Assembly (NCBI GenBank): GCA_013368315.1
Contig: JAACJM010000022.1
Coordinates: 186,001-250,000 of the forward strand
Reading direction: 5' to 3'
DNA length: 64,000 nt
Source: Tetrapyrgos nigripes
Taxonomy: Eukaryota > Basidiomycota > Agaricomycetes > Agaricales > Campanellaceae
Every line of letters begins with the position of its first letter. Position 1 is the first letter of the stretch. Position numbers and translations under genes: made by a program. Below, piece by piece: positions 1 through 10,356 of the stretch. The notes beneath the pieces are model-generated. The model did no database searches. It worked only from the letters and a program-made list of their open reading frames with translations, and had not been told where the DNA came from.

Positions 1-91
1 CCAGTCTTCGGCAAGGGATGACCACATTGCTTCATCTTCGCAGACATGTAATTGCTCAAAGTATCGAAGTAGTAAATGTACATATGCACGA

Positions 92-755
92 TTATACTTG
101 AACACCACTTGTAGAACTTGTATCTACGTCAGAGGATTGCTCAACCTCAACACAACGACTCTGCTGTGATTCCACCTTGCCTGAATCTGCCCCAGAAAAT
201 GTATCAACTTGTCCAAGCTGCATTCTGCACTCATCAACATTATAAGCATCAACAATGGTAATGTTAGATATGATAGAGTCATAGTCAAGCACGGACAGGA
301 GGAAATCTTCCACAGCCTTCTCGAAATGTTCTTTTTCGGCCTGTATTGCAGAGAGTAAGTACCAACAGACATTCCATTCAAATAGAAGCCCAGAAACTCA
401 CAGAGGTATCGTTCGCATGACCCGAAGTCCCAGCCTCAGTCTCTACAGTATCTCCTTCTGCTCTGCTGCATGTATGGTCTTCCGAGTCCGAGTCTGTGGA
501 AAGCAAAGGAGGTATGTCTGACATATGAGTGGATAGTACTGCTTGATGTTTGAGCACAGTCTGAGAGTGTGTGGTGAAGGAAGGGTATGGATGTGTTCTT
601 AATGTAGAGATTCCCTGTGCTACGTATATATGTAAGTCGTCCAAGGGATCTCTCTGGAATTGAACATGGAGAAGAAGTATCAAAAAGGTAAAAACAAGAA
701 AGGCAACACCGCATTTGGAACATTGCTCCCCTTTCTTCACGGAACAGATCCTCAT
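92..755 (-). CDS. Hypothetical two-exon gene with N-terminal membrane segment
   Basis: I do not recognise this protein. Exon 1 runs 755-402 from an ATG and exon 2 runs 340-92. The intron (341-401, 61 nt) begins GTGAG and ends CAG on the minus strand. Both exons are whole numbers of codons, so splicing gives about 200 residues. The N-terminus (MRICSVKKGEQCSKCG) is followed by a hydrophobic stretch of about 20 residues (roughly 16-35), which looks like a signal anchor or membrane segment. The rest is Ser/Thr/Asp/Glu-rich and low in complexity, with an acidic patch near residues 85-115 and an EKEHFEKAVEDF helix just after the splice. Further upstream or internal introns cannot be excluded. The gene lies tail-out from the pogo element that follows. 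The splice logic is seen directly; that it is a real gene is inference. Confidence 0.4.
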
Positions 756-1118
756 GGCTTAGGGTCAGGGCCAATAACAAGACAAACTAGATTTGAGTAT
801 TAGTGCTAACAGTGCTCTATGTAAAGGTGGTCCAACAACTGACCTGTTCAGAGGTTTTGGATACAAGCTTAGAGAGATGGTTATGAACAGAAAGACATAG
901 GTAGTGATGGAGCAAAGAGGAGAGAATAAGACAAGGGGAAAAAGAGGTAGAGGGCAGATGCGTGAGGCATCCTTCATATTAAAACCTGAATTCCCTCCAT
1001 TCTCCAATGATATGCATGCTAGTGTACTAACGTTAAGGTCCTTCAAAGTAATATGCAGCGTGTTTCAGGGTATAAGAACAAATCTACAGCCTGTTCAAGC
1101 ATCTCTCCATATCCAACA
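756..1118. other. Intergenic stretch before the pogo transposase start
   Basis: No convincing coding sequence. It contains a purine-rich stretch (about 905-960) and probably the upstream end of the pogo-like element, but I could not locate that element's terminal inverted repeat. Confidence 0.4.
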
Positions 1119-1152
1119 ATGCCCCGCCAACACCTCACCAAACCTCCGAATA

Positions 1153-1580
1153 CAGTGGCCAAAAAAATTGTCCACATGTTTGGCACTTTTGGAAAGATTG
1201 CTGATTTAAGAGCTATTGAGCAGAAATCTCAAAACATGGCTGGTGGTAGCAAGAAAGCCTTTAATTAGAGCTACAATAATCTGTCTGTTTTGTCTTATTT
1301 GGCCACATATCTGTGGAGTTATGATTGATTTAAAATTGTATGTCATTTGGACAATTTTTTGAGTTGCCACTTCAAAATCATTATTGCAATAACCTGATGT
1401 GTTATACATGATGTCATGGGTGGAGCTGTACAGTAATGTGATGTATACACCACAATGATGTCATAGCTGCCAGCTGGAGCATACATAGCAACATACAGAT
1501 GCTCTACAGCTTCTATGAAAATCATGGGGTCCCTCATATCAGCCCAGAAAGACAATCTCTACTCTCTCCTCCAAACTGCC
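1153..1580 (+). repeat. Left terminal inverted repeat of Tc1-like element 1
   Basis: Matches the reverse complement of 2363-2790 along its whole length with a few mismatches. The outer 210 bp correspond to the inverted repeat of Tc1 element 2; the inner part duplicates the region around the transposase start codon. Confidence 0.85.
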
Positions 1581-2362
1581 CCTCCCTCTATCAAAATTTC
1601 AGCTCAGACTGAAGTATGAAAGCAGAGTGTTGCTTTTATAGGTAGAGAGACATGTTCTGATAAAGGAAACCATTGGATATAGCACTTTAGAAAGTTAATA
1701 CCCAGCTGAAAAATGGCCACCTCTGGATCAACTCCCATATTATTAATGCTTTCCAGGATTTTGTTACTTAAAGATGGTCATATAGTGTTTGCAATCTATC
1801 TTCCCCTTCATCTGGACCATTTTTACTGCTTACTGTTGCCCCATACCCTACCCCATCATGTCATTTTCTCTCTCAAATGTCATCATTTCTGTCACATCTT
1901 GCTGTACCATGAATTTATCTCTCTTTTCTCACACATGCTGGGGCATATTTGCCCCAAAATAATTGGTTTTGGTCTTATCTGAGAAAATAACCCACTTCTA
2001 GCCTTCTACAGCCCGGTCTTTTTACATCTGTGCAAACTTCAAGTGAGCCTTGCTGCAAGTCACTGTAAGTTTGCACTTGTTCTGTGTTTTGGAGATCGCC
2101 ACAAGACGTTTTCAGGAATATTTTGGCTGTTATAGGTTGGGACAGGTTGTCCAAGAAGAGCCTTGATGTTTCAGGCCACTTGTGTAGCAATCTGGCTTTA
2201 CCAGAATGGATTTTTTTCCAATCTAACCTCTTCACAAGTAGTAGAGAGCCTCCTAGGACACCCTGCTGTATTGTTCTCATTGTCTGTATTTGTCTTTTAA
2301 GCCACAAAAGCAACTCTTGGCTTCCATACTCCAGTCTGAGCTGCAATTTTTGCAGATGGAGA
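1581..2362 (-). pseudogene. Decayed Tc1-like transposase
   Basis: Read on the minus strand, this stretch parallels the transposase of the element at 14672-16296: N-terminal helix-turn-helix region near 2360-2080 and catalytic-domain sequence near 2000-1700. No frame stays open across it, and the last part of the DDE domain is absent. It was recognised by comparing the two copies in this window, not from intact motifs. Confidence 0.6.
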
Positions 2363-2790
2363 GGCAGTTAAGAGGAGAGAGTAGAGATTGTCTTTCTGGG
2401 CTGATATGAGGGACCCCATGATTTTCATAGAGGCTGTAGAGCATCTGTATGTTGCTATGTATGCTCCAGCTGGCAGCTATGACATCATTGTAGTGTATAC
2501 ATTACATTACTGTACAGCTCCACCCATGACATCATGTATAACACATCAGGTTATTGCAATAATGATTTTGAAGTGGCAACTCAAAAAATTGTCCAAATGA
2601 CATACAGTTTTAAATCAATCATAACTCCACAGATATTTGGCCAAATAAGACAAAACAAACAGATTATTGTAGCTCTAATAAAAGGCTTTCTTGCTACCAC
2701 CAGCCATGTTCTGAGATTTCTGCTCAATAGCTCTCAAATCAGCAATCTTTCCAAAAGTGCCAAACATGTGGACAATTTTTTTGGCCACTG
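2363..2790 (-). repeat. Right terminal inverted repeat of Tc1-like element 1
   Basis: Inverse copy of 1153-1580. It ends GGCCACTG directly before the TA target duplication at 2791-2792. Confidence 0.85.
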
Positions 2791-2792
2791 TA

Positions 2793-3514
2793 TCACTATT
2801 GATATTGACAACCTCGAAGATAAAACCTATGAGGAACAAATTACACTTGCACAAAACACTATTGAGCAGTCAGGATATAAAGTGGATGGCATATTCATTT
2901 CGCCAGGCAGCAGACAACTTTTTCGTGAAAAAGTCCACCTTGATTAACCGATGCCATGGACAAAAAACACGACAGGAAGCCCACCAAGGACAGATGAAGC
3001 TTACTGCTGCACAGGAAGAGGTGTTAGTCGAGTGGATACAGCAAAAAGGCTGGCGTTTGGTACCTCTTTCCCTATCGGTAGTCGCAAAACATGCCTCCAT
3101 AATCAGCGGGACAACTGTTGGGGAAAACTGGGTTATGCGATTTCAGACACGTCATCCCGAATTGCAGGCAAGATGGGCAGGTGGAATTGAGAAATGTTGG
3201 GCTCAGTCTCTTAACCCAGTTGCAACAGCCGACTACTTCAAGGAGTTACGTCATCTTATTGAGACATACAACGTCCAACCGCGTAACATCTACAACATGG
3301 ATGAGAAAGGGGTGATGATGGGCAAGGGGTTGCGAACCATGGTGCTAGTGGATAGGGACCAGAAGGATGTGAAGATGCTTGAAGATGGGGATCACGAGAT
3401 GGCGACAATGATCGAGTGTCTTTCTGCAGATGGGACATGTATTCACTCCAATGTCATCTTCAAGGCAAATCGACGAGATCATTCTTGGGGTGCTAATAAT
3501 CCAGGCAATGCCAG
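2793..3514 (+). pseudogene. pogo-like transposase, N-terminal and first DDE part
   Basis: Continuation of the transposase exon that begins at 1119. Early residues (DIDNLEDKTYEEQI) are in one frame. A frameshift near 2890 moves the product to a second frame, which carries a Psq/CENP-B-type helix-turn-helix region (RQAADNFFVKKSTLINR, then KLTAAQEEVLVEWI) and the start of a DDE_1 catalytic domain. The first catalytic Asp is in YNMDEKG. Pogo transposases bind the element ends and carry out cut-and-paste transposition in the nucleus. The exon ends at 3514 in GCCAG followed by GTGAGT. Splicing to 11338 gives NASISLSPKGW, which reads naturally for the family. The frameshift makes it a pseudogene. 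Confidence 0.8.
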
Positions 3515-3566
3515 GTGAGTATATTCTATACAAGAAAGGATGAAACTAAAAAAACTTACCTATGAT

Positions 3567-4082
3567 TGTCAAGGTTGTCGGTACACTCAATAACCACCCA
3601 AGTCACACAGTACAAGAGAACCAGTTACAAAAGCGTAGATTGATCAAGAGAGGAAGAGAGGTAGAGAGATAGAGAGAAAGTAAGCTGACTAGGCTCTACA
3701 CTGCGTAGTACAAGTACGGAGCGGAGACAAAGTGAACGAACTAAGGAATAGGTTACAAGGATCACAGGTATATAAGTAAAATATGAACAGATGAGAAAGA
3801 ATCAGTAATAATAGATGGTATCATGTGGAAATGTCAAAGGCGAGAGAATAATGAGCTAGATATGGATAGATGAAGGTACTGGATCATAAGGAATGATTGA
3901 CAGTGAGAATGTCCATGGAGATAGGAATCGGAGGAGATAAGAGTGTGAGTCATAGATCTAGAGAGACGGTAACTATAAACGATGATGAGAAGTGGTTGAT
4001 GTTTATGGGGTTAGAGTGGGAAGTAAGTAGTAAAGGGAAAAGAATAGAAAGGGAATGAATAGGCGGGGAACGATTTGTGACA
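3567..4082 (-). repeat. 3' LTR of Ty3 element 1
   Basis: 516 bp, 5'-TG..CA-3' ends, identical to 10810-11325 except at 3723, 3816, 4064 and 4076. All four differences are at CpG sites. It is the 3' LTR because the element reads on the minus strand. Confidence 0.97.
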
Positions 4083-4096
4083 TTACCCCCTCTTTA
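4083..4096 (-). other. Polypurine tract of Ty3 element 1
   Basis: On the minus strand AAAGAGGGGGTAA lies directly next to the 3' LTR, the expected position for the plus-strand primer. The same sequence precedes the LTR of the fragment at 42194-42734. Confidence 0.75.
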
Positions 4097-4312
4097 GGAC
4101 GAGCTTTCACCGGAGCTCGGCAAGCTAGTCCTCCAATGCTCCGCCCATTGTTTGCGTAGTCGCCTGTCCACGTCTCCCTGACTTGGCCAGTGTTTATCCC
4201 ATCCAGTGGTGTAGTTAGTAATCTCCCACCTGGTGTCGTTCCAGTCGAAGTTCCCCCACGCTGTCGTGTTGGTTGCTGTACCCAGCCCCCTCCATTGTCG
4301 GTCACATCATAC
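4094..4312 (-). CDS. Open frame upstream of the polypurine tract, conserved in a second copy
   Basis: A frame open from about 4312 to the TAA at 4096-4094 ends in DRRLRKQWAEHWRTSLPSSG plus ESSS. The independent fragment at 42045-42180 has the same ending with substitutions ([20 protein letters not shown] plus ESSS). Conservation of the peptide and of the stop in two diverged copies suggests a real coding end, perhaps the last part of a third ORF. There is no start codon in this frame, so it would need joining to the ORF at 4405-4647 by a frameshift or a lost splice. Function unknown. Confidence 0.35.
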
Positions 4313-4404
4313 TGTATGGGGCTATGTGCGCCCCATATACTGCCATCCCCCCATCCAAGGTTCCCTCTGTGTTCCGCACGTAGGGATGTCCATTGAACTA
4401 CACA

Positions 4405-4647
4405 TCAAGCCCGATGTCCTCTCCCCAATCTACATCGTCCTGGTCCATCCTCTCCTCCCCACGTACAGCGTTGACACCCGTTGTGAGGTCCTGCGTGCTG
4501 TTTTGAAAGTCGGCATCGACGTCCTGAGCGCGTCCCGTAGGTGCAACGGCCCCTGTTGGTTGGGTGTGTGTTGTTTACGATGGTGTCGATAGAGGAAATG
4601 GTTGACATTGCGATAGTGGAGTGTGGGTGAGTTTTGTAGTCCTTCAT
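4405..4647 (-). CDS. Small Cys/His ORF downstream of pol (candidate ORF3)
   Basis: An 80-residue ORF starting with ATG, after the integrase stop and before the polypurine tract. It contains a CCHH arrangement: CTYGTRSGRRC then H-x3-H, followed by a CQRC pair, which could bind zinc. Extra ORFs in this position occur in some fungal gypsy elements, but I cannot assign this one to a named family. It is in a different frame from pol and from the conserved stretch at 4094-4312. It could be a chance ORF. Confidence 0.35.
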   Translation of the reverse strand: MKDYKTHPHSTIAMSTISSIDTIVNNTHPTNRGRCTYGTRSGRRCRLSKQHAGPHNGCQRCTWGGEDGPGRCRLGRGHRA

Positions 4648-4744
4648 TGTGGCAAGGTACCTTTTATAGTTGTTGGTTCGTGTAGTGGGGGTGTTAAGTG
4701 AATGGCCAGGTTATCGTCGGAGACGGGTTTGACAGTAGACGCCG

Positions 4745-6613
4745 TCAACGAGGGAATGCGATTGATGAATGATGACAAAAGTCTGAGTTCGATTGCCGAG
4801 TGGGGTGTGAAGGAGGGCATAGAATACCAACGGTTCGTAACATTGTTTCTCCTCGGAGTTGTGCTTTCGCTTGAAGCACACGGGTACTTTGCCATATGTC
4901 TTCCATGGCGAGTCCTAGTGAACGCACCGTTGTTCTGGGGCGTATCAAGTTCTTGGGTCGGTAAGCATTTGGATGTTCTTGATGGAAGGTTTCGATCATG
5001 TCCTTCACCTTTGTCAATCCTGACGCCGGTTCCCATGAATTCTCTGAATCAGCATAGTCCAACCATTTGACAAGGTATTGTACTCCCCGGCGGTTTCTTG
5101 TTGGTTTTGAGTCTAGAATTGCTTCCACATCGTATTCGTTGTCTTCGGGAAGTAACTCAGCCGGTTTTCCTGGGTAGTTCACTCCGTGGGCTTCGGACTC
5201 TTTGTACGGCGATAGGAGTGAAGCGTGGAATACTGGGTGAATGCGCCAGCCATTTGGTAATTTGAGTCGGTAATTGACTTCACTGATAACGTCAGTGATT
5301 TCGAATGGTCCGTGACAACGGTTTGCCAACTTAGCTTTCGGCCTCGTCGTCTTCAGATTCTTTCCGTCTAGCAATACTTTATCCCCAACTTTAAACTTCA
5401 TCCCTTCGTTCCTGTAGTCCTTGTTTTGTTCTTTCATCAGCTCAGCCGCTGTCACCAGACTTGCTTTTAATTCCTCTCGAATAGTATCCAAGTCCTGGAG
5501 GCGTTCTTCGACCTTCGGTACGTGTGAAGTCGGATTGATGGATGGGAAGAGCCGGGGTAGAAATCCATGGAGTAGTTCGAACGGCAATTTTCCGGTGGCT
5601 GAATGAATTCGGGTGTTGTGACAGAATTCGGCGTAAGGTAGGTATTTAACCCAATCGTCTTGGCGATAGTTACAGAAGGTTCGAAGGTATTGTTCGAGTT
5701 CTTGATTGAACCTTTCTGTCTCACCATCTGTTTGCGGATGATAAGCTGTACTGAGTGCCGAAGTGATACCTAACTTAGCGTAAATCCCTTTCATCACTTG
5801 ACTTGCGAATTGGGGTCCGCGGTCTGATATCATTTTTTCCCATAAGCCGTATCGTCGCCAGGTGTTATTGAACAATAAGTCAATTGTTCCGTCGCTATCG
5901 ATATCTTTTCTGCATGGAGAAATGACAACTGTTTTTGTTGAATGGTCGACTGTGACGTGAATTGCATTGAAGCCATCGCATTCTGGTAGATCCGTGATGA
6001 AGTCGGTTGTAATTGTGCCAAAGGGTCGTTCCGGTATTTCATTCGGAATTAAAGGTACATGCGCTGGGTGGTTGTTTGCCTTGGTTAATTGACAAGTAGC
6101 GCATCCTTCAACATAGTTACGAACGAATACTGACATACCAGGCCACCAGAATTCTCTACTAACGAGTTCATATGTTTTGAATCGTCCCGGGTGTCCTGCA
6201 GTAAGGCTATCGTGATGCATCTTGACAATATCCCGTCTGAGTTGTTGGTCGTTCGGGATGTAGATTTTTCCTCTGAACAAGATGATTCCGTCTTCGTAGT
6301 TCCATTCCTGTAGATTTTTTGCCAACGCGTGTGGCCCGTTGTTAAAAATGGTTTGTAACGCACTCACGACTTCAGCATCCTTCTTTGGACACTCCTTAAT
6401 CTGCCTTTTCAATTCCGCATCTCCTATTGCAGTTACTGTTCCTGGCCGTGTTGCTCGAATTCTGAAGAATCTAGGGTCAAGCAAGACCCTGTCTTTATTG
6501 TCGTTTTCGACCCCCTCCTTATGGTCTGATCTCCGAGAAAGTGGGTCACTCCGGTTCAAACTCCCAGGTTTATGGGTGAGCGTAAAGTCGAATCTGGTCA
6601 GGAACAAGGCCAT
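4745..6613 (-). pseudogene. pol: Ty3 element 1 integrase with C-terminal chromodomain
   Basis: Continues the pol frame after a stop at 6623-6625. In order it shows the end of RNase H (ALFLTRFDFTLTHKPGS), an HHCC zinc finger (MHHDSLTAGHPGR then CATC), the integrase core with Asp in TTDFITDLPE, Asp in SDRGPQF and Glu in NQELEQYLR, and a GPF-type linker. It ends with a chromodomain whose YLVKWLDYADSENSWEP is typical. Integrase joins element cDNA to the host chromosome; chromodomains are thought to steer chromoviruses to heterochromatin. All catalytic residues are present. It is a separate open frame only because one codon upstream is TGA where CGA (Arg) is expected, so the polyprotein would end before integrase. 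Confidence 0.95.
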
Positions 6614-6622
6614 TCTTGCTTG

Positions 6623-7405
6623 TCATCGGCTGAGTTTTTGAGCCGTGGTGAAGTATCTGAGGTTGTCGTGATCGGTCAAGATTTCAATGGTGTGTGGTCC
6701 CCCTTCCAGGTAGTGCCGCCAGGCTTCAAGTCCGTGTATGACCGCTAGAAGCTCTTTGTCGTGAATGTTGTAATTCCGTTCAGTTTCGGATAAGGCTTTT
6801 GACAGGTAGGCTACTGGATGCCATTTACCATCCGGTCCTTGTTGTTGCAGGATACCTCCTGTGGCGTAATCTGATGCATCAACTTCTACTCGGTATGGTT
6901 TAGAGTGATCAGGCATGAGAAGAACTGGTGAAGTCGTGAACGTATCTTTGAGTGCCTGGAAAGCCATTTGAGCTTCCTCAGACCATTCCCATGGGTGTTC
7001 TTTTTTCGTGAGATCAAACAGTGGTCGCGCGATTTTCGAGAAATCACGTATGAAACGACGATAAAAGTTTCCGAAGCCGAGGAATGACTGTACGTCTTTG
7101 ACGTTCCATGGGATTGGCCATTTGGTTACGCCCTCGACTTTGACTGGGTCCATTGCCAATGTGTTGTGTGAAACGATAAGGCCGAGGAACTCCACTGAAT
7201 CGGTTTCGAAGGTGCATTTTTCCAGTTTAGCGTATAAGTCGTTATCATGGAGTCGTGCCAGTACTTGTTTTACCATGTATTGATGTTCTTCTAGTGATTC
7301 TGTGAATATGAGAATATCGTCCATATAGATCATGACTTTTCCAGAGTCGATCAGGTCCTTGAATAGAGTGTTCATCATCGCTTGGAATGTAGCTGGAGAG
7401 TTCAT
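6623..7405 (-). pseudogene. pol: Ty3 element 1 reverse transcriptase C-part and RNase H
   Basis: Carries the RT active site in VMIYMDDILIF, the thumb/connection region (FLGLIVSHNTLAMDPVK, FLGFGNFYRRFI) and RNase H (VEVDASDYATGGILQQ, then HDKELLAVIHGLEAWR). The frame ends at TGA 6625-6623, where relatives read Arg; a CGA to TGA change explains it. Its upstream boundary is a frameshift. On the + strand the run at 7413-7416 has four A where five would keep GLFEP..FFGL..NSPATFQ in frame, so one base was lost. Both lesions are absent from the expected family sequence and make this a recently broken pol. Confidence 0.95.
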
Positions 7406-8331
7406 AAGACCGAAAACATCACCGTTGGTTCGAAGAGGCCGCGATTGGTCTTAAATGCCGCTTTCCATTCATCTCCCTTCTTGATGCGTACGTTGTTATA
7501 TCCCCATCTAAGGTCGACTTTGGAAAATATTCGTGCCCCTTTGAGTTTGTCTACGAGTTCCGATATAAGCGGCAAGGGGTATTCATTTTTGACGGTCCCT
7601 TTGTTTAGGGCATGATAGTCCTGTACTGGTCTCAGTTTCCCGTCTTTCTTTTTTACAAAGAAGAAGGGACTTGCCATAGGGGACTTCGATGGTCTTATAT
7701 ACCCTTTCTCTAAGTTCTCCTTGATGAATTCATCGAGCTCCTTTTGTTCATTTGGGGATAACGGGTATGTTTTGCAAGGGCGCGGTTCAAAGTCCGGTTT
7801 TAACTCGATAGCGTGATCCCACTCGCCACGTTTCGGTAATCGTTCTGAGGTTTGTTTGTCAAAGACTCGTAGGAACTGATGATATTGCGAAGGAATCTTA
7901 TCTTTAAGAGGTACATTGACCTGAACGTTCTGGGCTGCCTCTGCGAGTTCTTGTGCTTTTGTGAAGCCTGCACGGATGTTCAGGTTTGGTGTCCCTGACG
8001 CCTCTTCGTCCATTCTTTCCTCTTTCCCCAACAACTCTTCCATTATGTCCTGTTCCCATCGTTCTGGAATCATGTCTCTCCCGTAGTCATCTTCAGTGAA
8101 GATTGCCGTTTCTTCCGAACTTCGGTGGAAGGATTGAATAGGAATTCGACGACGTCGCCCTGCAATTTTCGGCTGGGCAACTGGTTTGAATCGTCCAACT
8201 GGTTCTAACCATCTGACTTGGTAATCCTTGTGGTGGGTTCTTGGATCGACGACTGTGGGTTTCAAGGATTTAGTTTTCAAATGGAGAATGGGAGGTTTTG
8301 CCGTGATGCATGTTTCTGGGCATCTAGTCAT
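7402..8331 (-). pseudogene. pol: Ty3 element 1 protease-RT linker and RT N-part
   Basis: Begins with the region after the protease ([13 protein letters not shown]) and runs through the acidic linker into RT fingers/palm: [18 protein letters not shown], the ELKPDFEPR and [13 protein letters not shown] boxes, [17 protein letters not shown], and [15 protein letters not shown] with the first catalytic Asp. It ends in GLFEPTVMF, where a 1-nt deletion shifts the frame. The link to the protease frame is broken by a small insertion near 8356-8366. After NPD the wanted frame [13 protein letters not shown] is offset by one base (four extra bases). The first residue listed is a frame opening, not a true start. 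Confidence 0.95.
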
Positions 8332-8788
8332 GTCTATCCGTGATTCCGACCAGTCTATACATATCTGGATTATGTTCTTCCAACCAGTCAGTACCGAGGA
8401 TTATATCGTGATCCCCGATGTCCGTTACATAGAATTCGGCCTGTTCTTCGTGATACGCCTCGCCATCTCGGGAATAGATACGAAGATTTTGGATAGTGTA
8501 TTCTCGTACCCATCCCATGGTGTTTTCAGAGCCGTCGACGTTTCGAACTGGGAACGGGTTCTTGATAGGAAGGAGGGTAAGTTGATTTTTTTGTGTGAAT
8601 TGACTGTTGATGATTATGCCTTCTGCACCGCTGTCTATTAGAGCGTCTGCGTCGATTTTTCTGCCAGTAACTTTGCCGATTAGTTCAGTTTTGAGTGTGA
8701 TTGATGGTATCTGTCTGTTACGAGTGATTGCTGACATTCTTATTTCTGAAGGAAAGACTCGCTCACTAGAGGGGTATAACACACTATA
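8324..8788 (-). pseudogene. pol: Ty3 element 1 aspartic protease (5' part of pol)
   Basis: The retropepsin-like active site is in DALIDSGAEGIIIN, and the fold continues to [18 protein letters not shown]. Retropepsins cleave Gag-Pol in the particle. The frame opens after a stop at 8789-8791, and its first ATG is at 8731 (MSAITRNRQIPS). gag ends at 8854 in another frame, so pol is separated from gag by stops in this copy. Pol would need reinitiation or a bypass, unless another lesion lies here. The frame is lost near 8356-8366 by a small insertion. Confidence 0.9.
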
Positions 8789-8853
8789 TCAATTGTTCTT
8801 TAACTGTCCGGTGTACTGTTCTACTCCTACTGACGACGTAGCAGAGGAGTGAT

Positions 8854-10356
8854 TCAAAAATCCAATTTAGACATGATGTCTTTTAAATAGACGGTTGCTT
8901 GTTCCTTTTCTTCTCCTTCTAATCCTTTAACCTTGTTAACCATATCGGAGATTTCCTTGATCGTGTTTCGAGATGAAGACGCCTGGGCTACCGTTGCCGG
9001 CGGTGAAGACGCAGTTTCGGCTGTTCGAATAGCGCGAGAGGGGAAGGTTCGGGAAGTGGTTTGAGATGACGTTCTCGGGTATGTCGGACATTCGTTGCTC
9101 ATGTGTCCGGTTTGTCTACACGTGAAGCATGCTCCTAATTTTCGAAGTCGGTCCCTTTTGTCAGGTGTCAGCTTAGGCAATGGATTGAAAGACGAGCTAG
9201 CACCTGGTCCCATATTCATAAGCGCATTGACACTTGCTACTGTTCTTCCCTGAGACGGACCTGGACTACTCTTCGACGTTGAAGTAGTTTTCCAGCGTCC
9301 TTGTCTTTCTCGTTCCTTCAGCCACTCTAGATGAAGCTCCACAGCTCTTTCCTTGTACTCCTCGAAGTCGTCCCACTTCGGATACGTTCTTCCAACTGCT
9401 TCTCGGAGTTTGGGTGGTAACCCATCCTGATAGAACTCCAACAACGCCGCGTCTCCGAACTCGGATTCTTCTCCGTATGTATCGAAGATGCTGTTGTAGC
9501 TGCTAATATCCGTCCCCTTCATTCTAGCAAACTTGATCTTTGTCCTTGCCACATCTTCCGAGGCAAGAGCTTTGAAGTCCTTTTTGAATCTATCCCGTAT
9601 CTGTTTCAAAGTTATCCATCTCCATTCGCCTGGTGTACTCGCCAAGTTCTCATCCTCCTCATCTGCGTCTCGTTCTATCAATCTTTGCGTTGCCCAATCT
9701 CCTCCTTTTTCTCCTGTGAAGAATGATAGGAATAGTGAAACCTGACTTTCCTCGGTCGGGTACTTTCCTTTATTCATGCGTAGATAGTTATTGAACAGGG
9801 CCAGCCATCGTTTTGCCTCGCTACGTTCTCCATTGAAGGCGTCTGGTTTTCTTCCTCGTTCGGAAGTACCATTCGACCTGATAGGAGGTGTGTCAGCCAT
9901 GACTGAGTCGTTTGGGTCTGATGGATCTGGGGAAGGAGGTGTAGGAGGACGATGAGGGGCTACGGATGGAATGGTGGGCGAAGAAGGTGGGGGAGTGGGG
10001 TCGTTTGGTTCTGATGGGTTATTGGAAGGGGTTTCTGGTACTGGGTCGGGTTCGGAAGGTTGATTGGTAGGTGTAGAGGTCCCTTGGCCTGATTTGGTTC
10101 TAGGTTTTCGATGTGCCTTTTGAATCGCAAGTTCTTGGAGTTGGGTTATAACGTGTAACCAACTCGGGAGTTCTACATCAGTAAGTCGTTGAGTGTTGTA
10201 TCTGTTCAGGCAAGGTTGTGTAGTGCACGGAACCCAAGGATCGTCGCCGTTTTCAGGGATATAGCAGGCGTCTTGGTTCGATGCGGGATGGAATACGTGT
10301 GGTCGGTTGGCACAATGGAGGTTCGGATCTGCAGATGTGGATCGTCGCTCGGTCAT
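8854..10356 (-). CDS. gag: Ty3 element 1 Gag polyprotein, intact
   Basis: A 500-residue open frame from ATG. The N-terminal 75 residues are followed by a Pro/Ser-rich linker (about 80-150). Then comes a Ty3-type capsid region (about 165-335) with KPDAFNGERSEAKRWLALF, TGEKGGDWA and the Trp-containing helix WITLKQIRDRFKKDF. A CCHC zinc knuckle CFTCRQTGHMSNEC lies at residues 410-423, followed by a C-terminal charged helix. Gag forms the particle and the knuckle packages element RNA. Length and order fit chromoviral Gag. It is the only fully intact protein of the element. It reads away from the 5' LTR at 10810-11325 and is expressed from that LTR's promoter in the family. Confidence 0.95.
   Translation of the reverse strand: MTERRSTSADPNLHCANRPHVFHPASNQDACYIPENGDDPWVPCTTQPCLNRYNTQRLTDVELPSWLHVITQLQELAIQKAHRKPRTKSGQGTSTPTNQPSEPDPVPETPSNNPSEPNDPTPPPSSPTIPSVAPHRPPTPPSPDPSDPNDSVMADTPPIRSNGTSERGRKPDAFNGERSEAKRWLALFNNYLRMNKGKYPTEESQVSLFLSFFTGEKGGDWATQRLIERDADEEDENLASTPGEWRWITLKQIRDRFKKDFKALASEDVARTKIKFARMKGTDISSYNSIFDTYGEESEFGDAALLEFYQDGLPPKLREAVGRTYPKWDDFEEYKERAVELHLEWLKERERQGRWKTTSTSKSSPGPSQGRTVASVNALMNMGPGASSSFNPLPKLTPDKRDRLRKLGACFTCRQTGHMSNECPTYPRTSSQTTSRTFPSRAIRTAETASSPPATVAQASSSRNTIKEISDMVNKVKGLEGEEKEQATVYLKDIMSKLDF

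Larger units (their letters stand above)
1153..2790 (-). mobile_element. Tc1-like element 1, decayed, with very long terminal inverted repeats
   Basis: The element starts CAGTGGCCAAAAAAATTG at 1153 and ends with the inverse at 2790. It is flanked by a TA duplication (1151-1152, 2791-2792), as in Tc1/mariner. The inverted repeats run about 428 bp (1153-1580 and 2363-2790) and stay in register. The interior resembles the minus-strand transposase of the second copy at 14672-16296, but it is broken in all frames. The 3' third of the transposase, with the last catalytic Glu, appears to be missing and replaced by an inverted copy of the other end. It is inserted in the first exon of the pogo transposase. 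Confidence 0.85.
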
